Assembly (NCBI GenBank): GCA_016708765.1
Contig: JADJFD010000002.1
Coordinates: forward strand, 620,001-684,000
Direction of reading: 5' to 3'
Origin: Chitinophagaceae bacterium
GTDB lineage: Bacteria; Bacteroidota; Bacteroidia; Chitinophagales; Chitinophagaceae
DNA length: 64,000 bases
Shown here: in pieces, positions 1-7,970 of the stretch
How the letters are laid out: every line of letters begins with the position of its first letter
Position numbering within the stretch: the stretch's first letter is position 1
Translations under genes and position numbers: made by a program
Notes under the pieces: generated by a model
Databases searched by the model: none
What the model was told of the DNA's origin: nothing
The model's input: the letters and a program-made list of their open reading frames with translations, nothing else

Positions 1-1
1 A

Positions 2-703
2 ACAGAGATTGAAACCGATCGTCGTATTGTAAGAGATAAGATCACTTTGCTGAAAAAACGATTGGCAACTATTGATAAACAAGCACAGACACAACGAAAA
101 GATAGAGGAGAATTCATTCGGGTAGCATTGGTAGGTTATACCAATGTTGGCAAATCCACCATTATGAATTTGCTTAGCAAAAGAGATGTGTTTGCCGAAA
201 ATAAATTGTTTGCAACGCTTGATACCACCACAAGTAAAGTCGTTTTTGAAACGACACCATTTCTTTTAAGCGATACAGTAGGATTCATCAGAAAACTACC
301 GCATCATCTTGTTGAGAGTTTTAAAAGTACATTGGATGAAGTGCGGGAAGCAGATATTCTGTTGCATGTTGTTGATATATCTCATCCGGCTTATGAAGAT
401 CAGTTAGGTGTTGTAAATAAAACATTGCAAGAATTGGGTTCATTTGAAAAACCAACATTAACCATTTTCAATAAAATGGATTTGTACGAAAAGCAAACTT
501 TCGATGAGTGGCTGGAAGCAAGCACTAAAGAAGAAATACTACAAGACCTGAGAGACCGCTGGAATAATGAAACAAATGGTAACGCTGTTTTTGTTTCCGC
601 TATTGAAAAAAAGAATATTGATGTGCTACGTCATTCAATACTTACAAAAGTGAGAGAGTTATACAAGATTAGGTATCCGTATAAAACAGATTTTCATTAT
701 TAA
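2..703 (+). CDS. hflX: GTPase HflX, C-terminal part (cut by window start)
   Basis: HflX is a ribosome-associated GTPase that splits stalled or stressed ribosomes. The reading frame is open from base 2, and the translation begins inside the family's conserved region ahead of the G domain (TEIETDRRIVRDKI), so the N-terminal HflX domain lies outside the window. G-domain motifs are clear: G1 GYTNVGKST, G3 DTVGFIRKLPHHLVESF (the HflX-specific switch II) and G4 NKMD. The C-terminus ends with the usual short tail after the G domain. A Rieske gene follows 59 bp downstream on the same strand, separated by a repeat and a small hairpin. Confidence 0.95.
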   Translation, partial: TEIETDRRIVRDKITLLKKRLATIDKQAQTQRKDRGEFIRVALVGYTNVGKSTIMNLLSKRDVFAENKLFATLDTTTSKVVFETTPFLLSDTVGFIRKLPHHLVESFKSTLDEVREADILLHVVDISHPAYEDQLGVVNKTLQELGSFEKPTLTIFNKMDLYEKQTFDEWLEASTKEEILQDLRDRWNNETNGNAVFVSAIEKKNIDVLRHSILTKVRELYKIRYPYKTDFHY

Positions 704-704
704 T

Positions 705-751
705 AGCCTGTTCGTGTAATTAATGTAATTCCCCGCTTTGGCGGGACAAGC
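705..751. repeat. Dispersed GTGTAATT-type repeat plus REP-like hairpin
   Basis: After the hflX stop codon the sequence reads agcctgttcgtgtaatt then aatgtaattcc, a short-period motif that recurs near 9900-9945 and in reverse orientation at 39518-39550. It is followed by a perfect hairpin CCCGC-TTTG-GCGGG (732-745) with the tail ACAAGC. Hairpins followed by GGGACAA or GGACAA recur at 32537-32559 and 39802-39829. The hairpin sits 17 bp before the Rieske start codon. Confidence 0.45.
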
Positions 752-762
752 TGTGGCAACTT

Positions 763-1125
763 ATGGCTGACAAAAAATATACCTGGCATAAAATAGCTGA
801 CCATATCACCGATCTGGAATTTGCCGATAACAATATGGCTGCGGCAGAACTAAACGGCAAGAAAATCTGCGTTGGAAAATATAAAGAAGAACTTTTTGCC
901 TTTGCCTGGAAGTGCCCTCATGCTGGCGGATTATTAGCCGATGGATATATAGATGCTTTAGGAAATGTGGTTTGCCCGTTGCATCGCTATAAATACAATA
1001 TGCAAAATGGCCGTAATGTAAGTGGTGAAGGCTATTACCTGAAACATTGGCCAGTAGAGAGCAGAGATGATGGAATTTATGTTTCCATGGAAGAAGAGGG
1101 CGGATTCTGGAATATTTTCAAATAA
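763..1125 (+). CDS. Small Rieske [2Fe-2S] ferredoxin-like protein
   Basis: This 120-residue protein is essentially one Rieske domain. The iron-sulphur ligands are visible as C51-P-H53 and C71-P-L-H74, with about 17 residues between the motifs, as in small soluble Rieske ferredoxins of the NirD or dioxygenase-ferredoxin type. There is no signal peptide or membrane segment, so it should be a cytoplasmic electron carrier. No oxygenase or nitrite reductase lies nearby, so the redox partner cannot be named. The start is the ATG just after the small hairpin. It may be co-transcribed with hflX. Confidence 0.88.
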   Translation: MADKKYTWHKIADHITDLEFADNNMAAAELNGKKICVGKYKEELFAFAWKCPHAGGLLADGYIDALGNVVCPLHRYKYNMQNGRNVSGEGYYLKHWPVESRDDGIYVSMEEEGGFWNIFK

Positions 1126-1194
1126 AAAGGTCTGTTAATAGCTTGTTGAAAAGCTAAAAACCTCTATTTTTGCTGCCCCGAAAGGGAAAGGTAT

Positions 1195-1268
1195 TCCTCC
1201 TTAGCTCAGTTGGTTAGAGCATCTGACTGTTAATCAGAGGGTCGTTGGTTCAAGTCCAACAGGGGGAG
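1195..1268 (+). tRNA. tRNA-Asn (anticodon GTT)
   Basis: A complete cloverleaf can be drawn. The acceptor stem pairs TCCTCCT (1195-1201) with AGGGGGA (1261-1267), with one T-G pair, followed by discriminator G. The D arm is present. The anticodon stem TCTGA/TCAGA encloses loop CTGTTAA, with anticodon GTT at 1229-1231. The T arm GTTGG-TTCAAGT-CCAAC is canonical. The 3' CCA is not encoded. GTT specifies asparagine. A terminator hairpin follows directly. Confidence 0.97.
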
Positions 1269-1269
1269 C

Positions 1270-1297
1270 AAGCCGTGGAGAAATCCACGGCTTTTTT
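1270..1297 (+). terminator. Rho-independent terminator of tRNA-Asn
   Basis: A perfect 9-bp stem AAGCCGTGG/CCACGGCTT closes a 6-nt loop and runs into a T-rich tail, immediately after the tRNA. Confidence 0.9.
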
Positions 1298-1359
1298 CAT
1301 TTTATCCCTTATAGCTTCCGCTTCCAACTTTCAAATTTTACGAGTATATTTAAATACTT

Positions 1360-1833
1360 ATGAAAAAAATGAAACTATTACTCCTTATCGTATTGTCAAC
1401 AGTTTATTCTGTTACCATTTTAGGTCAAACTGGGATAGCACCCTCAGGTATTAATTACGAAAAACGAATTAATATTCTAAAAGCCCCAAAGTGTAATGCT
1501 TCTGAGGTTTATTTGAAAAAGAAAGTAAAAGCTCAGCTGGCCACTTTCTATAAGGATTATCCTTATATCGCCGTTGATTTTTCCTCATTCAAAGGACAAA
1601 ACGGTTTTACCGACAAGGGAGATGCTACCAGAATAGTTTACCCATTTAAAATAGAGATGATGGTTTATTTAAAACGAACTGTGATGAAGGAAGAAAAAGA
1701 ACATACCGAATATGTTATTTGGAAATATGACAGTGAATATGAATATGCCACCAAGGGAAAGAAATGCGATTTTTCTATTGTGCCTTCATCTCAAATAACA
1801 TTGATTACAAAACAAGTGTATGAGGTTAAATGA
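1360..1833 (+). CDS. Secreted protein of unknown function
   Basis: This 157-residue protein starts with a Lys-rich n-region and a hydrophobic stretch ending at about residue 23 (cleavage plausible after LGQ), so it is likely exported to the periplasm. The mature part is basic and mixed alpha/beta in character, with no motif I recognise and only two cysteines (in APKCNA and KKCDF). It stands alone between the tRNA terminator and a convergent operon. No function is proposed. Confidence 0.7.
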   Translation: MKKMKLLLLIVLSTVYSVTILGQTGIAPSGINYEKRINILKAPKCNASEVYLKKKVKAQLATFYKDYPYIAVDFSSFKGQNGFTDKGDATRIVYPFKIEMMVYLKRTVMKEEKEHTEYVIWKYDSEYEYATKGKKCDFSIVPSSQITLITKQVYEVK

Positions 1834-1923
1834 TAAAACATTTTGCAATTTTCTATAGTAAGGGGAGTAAAAAATTAAGGTTTCATTTACCAAAACACAT
1901 TTTATACTCTATTCAATCATTAC

Positions 1924-3396
1924 CTAGTTCAGAACAGGTTTAATCCGCTTTCCTGTAGGCGTATACCCAAACTCAGAAACAATCTCAATTCTATCGGGAA
2001 CTTTAATTGAAGCCATTACTTGGCGAAGTCTAGTATTAATTTCTTCCACCGAAACAGAAACCCCTGAGAAAAATTTTACAAAGGCGATAATTATTTCTCC
2101 TTTTACTGGATGCTTTTCTTTTGTTACCAATGCCTCTTCTATTTCTGCCATTGATAAAAGATGCTTTTCTATTTCTACCGGATAAATATTTACTCCATTC
2201 TTTATAATCATATCATCTTTTCTACCACACCAAATTAAGAGGCCTGTTTCATCCTTCATAACCAAATCACCAGTATGTATCCAACCCGAATCTGATTTTA
2301 TATTGGTCAACCCAGATTGAATAAGCAATTCATTGCCACCTCCATTAATAGAATCTAATTTATACTTTACCGTTTTTAAGGGTTTGCCCAAAGCACAAAT
2401 ATTAGTTTGTAGTTGCGCATAGTTTGCCACAAAAGAAGTGCTGGCTTCCGTACTACCATACATGCTAAAAATATTCTTGCCAAAACTTTGAGTTATACTG
2501 TCAAGAGTTAGTTGATTAAGTGGTGCGCCGCCACTTATTATTAAACCTACCTGATGATTTTTTCCTTTTAACTTCTCAGCTAAATAAAAAAGTGAAGTAG
2601 GCACACCAGCAATCAACTCTGCTTTTTCTTGCAAAATAATATCTGCTTTTTGATTCCAGTCTTTATTAGCTGCTACAACAGCTTTTTTTCCCAACACTAA
2701 AGAAAACATTAAAGCCGTGTAACCAAAACCATGCGATACAGGCACAGCAATAAACACAGATTTCATTTTATAAATACCTGTATATGTTACCAAGTCTGTA
2801 AAAGATCGAAACCAATAAAAAGCTCCTTCCTTTTTCTGAATTAATTTTGAAGCACCCGTTGTTCCTGATGTTGGAAAAATTACAGCAGCAGCTTTTTGCG
2901 ATGGTTTGAAATGAATTTGCTTTTTTTCTGTATAGTTAAATAATTCTTCAACACATACTAAATTCTCAACTTGTAGCATTTTACTTTCCGATGCAAATAC
3001 TAAACAGGGATTTTTCTGTGTATTAATAATATTAAGAATATCGTTTTGGTGATTTTTATCGTTAATCAGTACCAGCTTCATTCCAGTATTTTGAATAGCG
3101 AAAAGCAACAGTATATGTTGTATTGAATTATTACAAACTAAAACAGCTGTTACGTCTTCCTTATCTTCTGTTTGATGATGAATAATAGATGATAGAGCTG
3201 TTACCTCTTCATACAATTCAGCAAAACTTAATGATTGTTGACCATCCGCAATGGCAGTTTTATGCTTATAAAAAGCAGCTCCGCATTGAAGCAAAAAACA
3301 GCTGTTTTTACCGTGTAATTTCTTCGCCTTATAAAGCTTAAACGGTCTCACCGGATTTAAAAATCCAAGCTGGTATAATTCTGTAAGAAATTTCAT
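1924..3396 (-). CDS. AMP-dependent acyl-CoA synthetase/ligase family protein
   Basis: This is an adenylate-forming enzyme of the ANL superfamily, which activates a carboxylic acid as acyl-AMP and usually transfers it to CoA. Visible motifs are the phosphate-binding loop SGTTGASK (177-184), YGSTEAS (313-319), TGDL (375-378), the hinge GRKDDMI (391-397) and the C-terminal catalytic lysine in TPTGKR (about 484). At 490 residues it is a full-length but compact member. Its ATG overlaps the stop of the upstream SDR gene by 4 bp (ATGA), so the two are translationally coupled. The substrate (fatty or aromatic acid) cannot be read from the sequence. Confidence 0.88.
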   Translation of the reverse strand: MKFLTELYQLGFLNPVRPFKLYKAKKLHGKNSCFLLQCGAAFYKHKTAIADGQQSLSFAELYEEVTALSSIIHHQTEDKEDVTAVLVCNNSIQHILLLFAIQNTGMKLVLINDKNHQNDILNIINTQKNPCLVFASESKMLQVENLVCVEELFNYTEKKQIHFKPSQKAAAVIFPTSGTTGASKLIQKKEGAFYWFRSFTDLVTYTGIYKMKSVFIAVPVSHGFGYTALMFSLVLGKKAVVAANKDWNQKADIILQEKAELIAGVPTSLFYLAEKLKGKNHQVGLIISGGAPLNQLTLDSITQSFGKNIFSMYGSTEASTSFVANYAQLQTNICALGKPLKTVKYKLDSINGGGNELLIQSGLTNIKSDSGWIHTGDLVMKDETGLLIWCGRKDDMIIKNGVNIYPVEIEKHLLSMAEIEEALVTKEKHPVKGEIIIAFVKFFSGVSVSVEEINTRLRQVMASIKVPDRIEIVSEFGYTPTGKRIKPVLN

Positions 3397-4271
3397 TTGT
3401 CAGCTTTTTTAATTTGCCGTAACTGTATACGATAAAGTGTTCCTGGAAAAATAAAAGCAGACAACCTGACTACACCAAACCACCATGGCGTATATCTTCG
3501 TTTTCGGTTTATAATATAATTTGTAATTAGCTTAGCAGCCTTTTCTTTACTCATAGCTGGCTGCCCATGTTTATTTTCATTTACCATGCTCATTCTTGTT
3601 CTTACTAATGGAAGGTAAATACTGCTAACTGAAATATTTTCTGCTTTTAATTCTGCTTCACTGCATTTTAGCCATTGATCAAATGCTACTTTAGACGACT
3701 GATAAGCCGACCAACCTACTGCTGGCGGTAATAATACATTTATGGCAGATACATTTATAATGTGTGCTTCTTTTTGTAACAAGCCATTTAATACTCCTAA
3801 TATTAATTGCACTGGGCCGGTATAATTAGTAGCGGCGCATCTTTGTGTATCATGAAACCGATCTAAAGAATTCCACAATTTTCTATAAATAGATTTTCCT
3901 GCGTTGTTAATAATTATATCTACATTAATATTTTCATTCTTCCATAGTTCCAACAGATTACTTATCTCATTTTCATCTCTTAAATCTGCCGCATATATTT
4001 TTACATTACATGCATTATCATCAATTGATTTCTTTAATGTTGCTAATCTTTCTTCGGTTCGAGCCACTAATAATAATGTAACGGTATACTCTGCCAATAT
4101 CGGTATCAATGCTGCACCAATTCCATAAGAAGCTCCTGTAATCAGAATGGTTTTATTCTCGACTCTTTCTTGAAGCCTTTTTTCATTTATGTTTCTTACT
4201 GGGAAAAGTATATTTTCCAGCATGCTTTGCCGGTTATTATCTTCATAGTCCTTTTTATATTCTGGTATCAT
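3393..4271 (-). CDS. SDR family NAD(P)-dependent oxidoreductase
   Basis: This is a classical short-chain dehydrogenase/reductase with a Rossmann motif TGASYGIG (45-52), NNAG (122-125), an active-site Ser in NVSAIN (about 175), and Tyr190 and Lys194 in YQSSK. An N-terminal extension of about 38 residues precedes the fold, and the C-terminus has a basic, Trp-containing tail typical of lipid-linked SDRs. It is the first gene of a two-gene operon with the acyl-activating enzyme, which suggests action on a lipid-like acyl substrate; this link is inference. Confidence 0.88.
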   Translation of the reverse strand: MIPEYKKDYEDNNRQSMLENILFPVRNINEKRLQERVENKTILITGASYGIGAALIPILAEYTVTLLLVARTEERLATLKKSIDDNACNVKIYAADLRDENEISNLLELWKNENINVDIIINNAGKSIYRKLWNSLDRFHDTQRCAATNYTGPVQLILGVLNGLLQKEAHIINVSAINVLLPPAVGWSAYQSSKVAFDQWLKCSEAELKAENISVSSIYLPLVRTRMSMVNENKHGQPAMSKEKAAKLITNYIINRKRRYTPWWFGVVRLSAFIFPGTLYRIQLRQIKKADK

Positions 4272-4322
4272 TTGCGTAAAGAAAGATAGTAAAACGGCAT
4301 ATAAAAAGTAATGATATAATAA

Positions 4323-5006
4323 TTAGCCAACAAACCAGGCAATCAGCATAGAAAGAAGTCCAACAGCTAATCCTCCGTATACTTCTTTAGCAGTATGGTC
4401 GGAAACAATAAAACGGGAAGTGCAAACAATACCTGTCGCCAGCAGCGCAACAGAAATATATACTCCAAAATGGAGCGGCTGCGAAAAGGCAAGTAATAAT
4501 ATAAACGTCAACGCTACTCCCATTGATATGGCATGCAGACTTACTTTCATAATAATATTAGCCATCAAAGCAAGACTTACAGAAATCCAGATGGCCAACG
4601 TTAGTTGTACAGCTGCTGCCGGATAGTCTGGTAGATTTCTCCATACATACCATATCCAGAAATACCAGACACCACAAGCAATCAGCGGAATAATGCGGTC
4701 TTTTTGTGTGGTCAAATGAAAATCAGAAATAAAATTCAAGGCTTTTAGTAATAAGGTGGTAACGATCGGAAAAAAAGTGTACATCACAAATCCCATTATC
4801 AGCGTCTTCGTTTTATCAAACGGTTGAAAACCTGCAAACAAATTCGGATGTATGAATAACATAAAATAAACAATGTACACTGGTACAAATACAGGATGAA
4901 AAATATAGGAGAATATTTTCGCCACTATTTTTAGTGCCATTGGCTGTTCATTCATTGCTGCTGTTTGCAACTGATTTTCTCCATCAAACATCATTCTTGT
5001 ACTCAT
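4323..5006 (-). CDS. PAP2-like integral membrane protein
   Basis: This 227-residue protein has about six hydrophobic segments. Its C-terminal half carries motifs resembling the phosphatidic acid phosphatase type 2 family: SLHAISMG (156-163, compare PSGH) and SRFIVSDHTAKEVYGG (197-212, compare SRxxxxxHxxxDVxxG). The first motif is weak (QKDRIIP near 101-107). It may dephosphorylate a lipid phosphate or undecaprenyl pyrophosphate, but the degenerate motifs leave activity uncertain. It is divergent from the GH73-like gene. A near-consensus promoter box lies about 25 bp before the ATG. Confidence 0.72.
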   Translation of the reverse strand: MSTRMMFDGENQLQTAAMNEQPMALKIVAKIFSYIFHPVFVPVYIVYFMLFIHPNLFAGFQPFDKTKTLIMGFVMYTFFPIVTTLLLKALNFISDFHLTTQKDRIIPLIACGVWYFWIWYVWRNLPDYPAAAVQLTLAIWISVSLALMANIIMKVSLHAISMGVALTFILLLAFSQPLHFGVYISVALLATGIVCTSRFIVSDHTAKEVYGGLAVGLLSMLIAWFVG

Positions 5007-5132
5007 AATTCAGGTGTGATTATTGCAAAGTAAAGGAATCCTTCAAAAGAATGTTGATTTACTATCTTTAACCTATAAAATCTAATTACCCAATTATTTG
5101 AGTTTGAAACAACCTTCACCAAATAACAAAAA

Positions 5133-5564
5133 ATGAAAAAAATATTTCTTGTATTTCTGCTGACTTTGTTATTTCAGCAAGGCTATTCCCAGCAATCCAA
5201 TAAGCCAAAGTTGCAGACTATGTATGATGCAATTAAAGAAGCAGGCATCCGACATCCGGAATTTGTTATGGCTCAATGCATACAGGAAACAGGCTGGCTC
5301 AATTGCAAAAGATGTTGCCTTCGTTATAATAACCTGTTTGGCTTTTACATTAAAGGAAATAAGTGTAAGAAATTTGAGTCAGAACAAGATTGCATAGAAT
5401 ACTATAAGGAATGGCAAGACAAGAGATATTCAAAATGGCGCAAGAAAAATCCTAAAGCAGATTACTATCATTTTTTGAAAAGCGTAGGTTATGCTACTGG
5501 CGATAAATACACAACCGAACTAAAACCCAAAGTTGCCTGGGTGAAAAAGAATTTGAAGTTGTGA
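5133..5564 (+). CDS. Secreted glucosaminidase-domain protein (GH73-like)
   Basis: A signal peptide (cleavage near YSQ, residue 20) leads into a compact glucosaminidase domain. The likely catalytic glutamate is E52 in QETGW, followed by the family hallmark NNLFGFY (66-72) and a C-terminal helical repeat. Such domains cleave the N-acetylglucosaminyl bond in peptidoglycan, as in FlgJ and bacterial endo-N-acetylglucosaminidases. The protein is short (143 residues) and lacks cell-wall binding repeats, so it is probably periplasmic. A cysteine cluster CKRCC (58-62) is unusual. Confidence 0.85.
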   Translation: MKKIFLVFLLTLLFQQGYSQQSNKPKLQTMYDAIKEAGIRHPEFVMAQCIQETGWLNCKRCCLRYNNLFGFYIKGNKCKKFESEQDCIEYYKEWQDKRYSKWRKKNPKADYYHFLKSVGYATGDKYTTELKPKVAWVKKNLKL

Positions 5565-5598
5565 GGTTGGCTTTATAAATTTTTGCAACAAGAAGTCC

Positions 5599-6672
5599 TC
5601 ACGGTTTTGCCTTTGTACTTCCCGGGCTCGTTAATCCCTTTATATTACTGATATGAAATGGTGTGTGGGCGGCAAAAATATTGTTGAGAAAAAGTAATTC
5701 ATTGATGCCTTCTGCTTTTAACATGCCGATAAAATCTCCGCTGTAATACCTTGAATCCACTACAATTATTTTCTCATAATTGTTGATAAGAAATGGAGCA
5801 AACGCATTTCCGTATGATTCTTTTACCATGGCAATTCGCCTTCCGTTTTTATGCATTGTTTCCATTTTACAAATTGGTAAATCGCCTTGTAGAAAAACAG
5901 AATAGCTATTGGCTCCACTAACCTGTTCCGCATACATTTTTGATTTGCCCCAATAGTTTAATGATTTGCTGGTGCCGATATAAAAATTCAAGGAATCTGG
6001 GAATAAATAGTATCGTACTGAATCGGCATTATTTCTTAAAACTGCAGATTTTGTTAGCCGATAAAATAAACCAAGAAAACCTGGCTTTACTTTAGAAGGA
6101 ATTGTGTCAAGAGAAACTGGCGTAAGCCCTGCCGCCGCACAAAAACTACGATAAGCATAATAGGCACCGAGACTTGTCCAATGATGGTCTGTATTGAAAT
6201 AAATATATTCTGTGCGATGCTTTCTTATTTCATCAACGGGATTTATTTTAATGATTTGTGGGTCTTCGTTTTTAAAAATGGCTTCGATGGCATCAGTAGC
6301 AGGTTTAGCTTTGTCTTTATAAGGTTCAGTTATTTCAAATTCAAAGCCGTTTGGAATAATGAGGTTGTAAATCTTTAATCCGGGAATCTGCAGTCTGTTA
6401 TAGCTGTTGATTACTTGAGCATATTGGCGGCCCATAGCTTCGCCGCCGCTGAACAATTCAAATCCACGGTTTTTGAAAATAAAGACGGCTCCTTTTCTCA
6501 TTCCAACTTGTCCATCATCTGGTAAAACTCTTTGCGGAATAACAACGGAATCTTTTTTTACCACTTCAGTTAAAGTAGTATCAGATCCCTTTTTGTCTTT
6601 TGAAGATGAATTATTACAGGCAGTAAATGCAGTAACGACAATCAGTATGGAAAGAAAAAAACGAAGTCTCAT
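5599..6672 (-). CDS. DHHW-family lipoprotein, putative polysaccharide O-acetyl transfer partner (copy 2)
   Basis: This is an SGNH/DHHW-type protein related to AlgJ/AlgX, which moves acetyl groups onto exopolysaccharide together with an MBOAT protein. The N-terminus is a lipoprotein signal with Cys19 (TAC). The catalytic Asp-His pair lies in NTDHHW (D162-W165) and the likely nucleophile is Ser286 in KESYGN. From about residue 45 to the end it closely matches the neighbouring DHHW protein, but it lacks that protein's N-terminal transmembrane helix and about 70 linker residues. The spacing is 6 bp, so this is the last gene of a three-gene operon. Confidence 0.85.
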   Translation of the reverse strand: MRLRFFLSILIVVTAFTACNNSSSKDKKGSDTTLTEVVKKDSVVIPQRVLPDDGQVGMRKGAVFIFKNRGFELFSGGEAMGRQYAQVINSYNRLQIPGLKIYNLIIPNGFEFEITEPYKDKAKPATDAIEAIFKNEDPQIIKINPVDEIRKHRTEYIYFNTDHHWTSLGAYYAYRSFCAAAGLTPVSLDTIPSKVKPGFLGLFYRLTKSAVLRNNADSVRYYLFPDSLNFYIGTSKSLNYWGKSKMYAEQVSGANSYSVFLQGDLPICKMETMHKNGRRIAMVKESYGNAFAPFLINNYEKIIVVDSRYYSGDFIGMLKAEGINELLFLNNIFAAHTPFHISNIKGLTSPGSTKAKP

Positions 6673-6678
6673 TTGATT

Positions 6679-7941
6679 TTATTTCTTTAACCCTTTTATC
6701 TTCTGTATATGAAAAGGAGTATGTGCTGCAAAAATATTGTTGATGAATAACAACTCATTAATGCCTTCTGCTTTCAACATCGCCATAAAATCGCCGGTGT
6801 AATACCGCTGATCCACCACAATTACTTTTTCATAATTATTAATAAGGAATGGTGCAAATGCATTTCCGTAGGATTCTTTTACAATGGCAATCTTTCTTCC
6901 ATTCTTATGTTGTGTTTCCATTTTTACAGTTGGCAAATCCCCTTGCAAAAAAACAGAATAACTATTTGGACCGCTGGCACCTTCGCCATACATTTTAGAT
7001 TTATTCCAGTATCCTATTTTATTATTTCCAACATAAAAGTTAACAGAGTCTTTAAACAAATAATACCGCACTGAATCAGGATTACTTTGCAATCCTTTAT
7101 CTCTCGTTAATCTGTATAACGAACCTAGAAATGATGCTTTAGTTTTATAAGCAATCGTATCTAATGAAACAGGTGTTAAACCCGCCGTTTGGCAAAAGGC
7201 CCTGTAAGCATAATAAGCTCCAAGACTTGTCCAGTGATGATCGGTATTAAAATAAATGTATTCTGAACGATGCTTTCTTAATTCATCAATGGCCCAAACT
7301 TTTTTTATGTTGCTATCCAGTGTATTGTAAATATTTTCTATAGCTGGACGATTCGGCTTTTGCAGTTTTGCATATTTTTCTGTGATCTCAAACTCCAGAG
7401 CAACAGGGATAATTAGATTATAAACCTGCACACCAGGTAATGAACGGCTATAAGAATTAATAACATTTGCATACGATGCTCCCATAGCAGGCCCGCCGCC
7501 AAACATTTCGAATGCTCTGTTTTTAAATACAAATACTCTTTTCTTTACTTCACCAACAGCACCATCATCTGGCAAAGGTCCATCTGCTATCTTCTCTTTA
7601 GTTGTATCTTCCTTTTCACCTATATCAGTTTCATTCACTGGATCATAAATTTGAATATCTGATGATCGAAACCCCAGCTTGTTTTTGAATTGAGATGAAA
7701 ATGCAATCCACTTGTCACGCAAAGGGAAGTTATCAGCGTAATAGTTCTCAATATTTTTAAAATACTTACCGCTCCATAATGCACTATCGGAATAAGGTGG
7801 AAAGCTAGCTAGCTTTCTGTTTTCCATTTCTGAAACGTCATTCTTCTTAATAGCTATTGAAGCAAGTCCACCTAATAACATTAGCGTACAGAAAACGATA
7901 ACATTTGTAACATGTATTTTTTTATTGCTTAGCTCACTCAT
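6679..7941 (-). CDS. DHHW-family membrane-anchored protein, AlgJ/AlgX-like (copy 1)
   Basis: One N-terminal membrane helix (about residues 11-31) anchors a periplasmic SGNH-like domain. It contains the conserved SFPxxS...YFxxIExYYADNFPLR region near 46-75, DHHW at 234-237 and the nucleophile region KESYGN (Ser358). The family works with MBOAT acyltransferases to O-acetylate secreted polysaccharides. At 420 residues it is the full-length form. It lies 29 bp after the MBOAT gene and 6 bp before a shorter paralog. Confidence 0.9.
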   Translation of the reverse strand: MSELSNKKIHVTNVIVFCTLMLLGGLASIAIKKNDVSEMENRKLASFPPYSDSALWSGKYFKNIENYYADNFPLRDKWIAFSSQFKNKLGFRSSDIQIYDPVNETDIGEKEDTTKEKIADGPLPDDGAVGEVKKRVFVFKNRAFEMFGGGPAMGASYANVINSYSRSLPGVQVYNLIIPVALEFEITEKYAKLQKPNRPAIENIYNTLDSNIKKVWAIDELRKHRSEYIYFNTDHHWTSLGAYYAYRAFCQTAGLTPVSLDTIAYKTKASFLGSLYRLTRDKGLQSNPDSVRYYLFKDSVNFYVGNNKIGYWNKSKMYGEGASGPNSYSVFLQGDLPTVKMETQHKNGRKIAIVKESYGNAFAPFLINNYEKVIVVDQRYYTGDFMAMLKAEGINELLFINNIFAAHTPFHIQKIKGLKK

Positions 7942-7970
7942 AATCGGTACTTCAAATATTGATAACTATT

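Noticed and set aside
1245..1454. Reading frame running over the tRNA-Asn 3' end and the start of the secreted-protein gene
   Set aside because: It overlaps a clear tRNA, its terminator and a better gene; composition is not protein-like.
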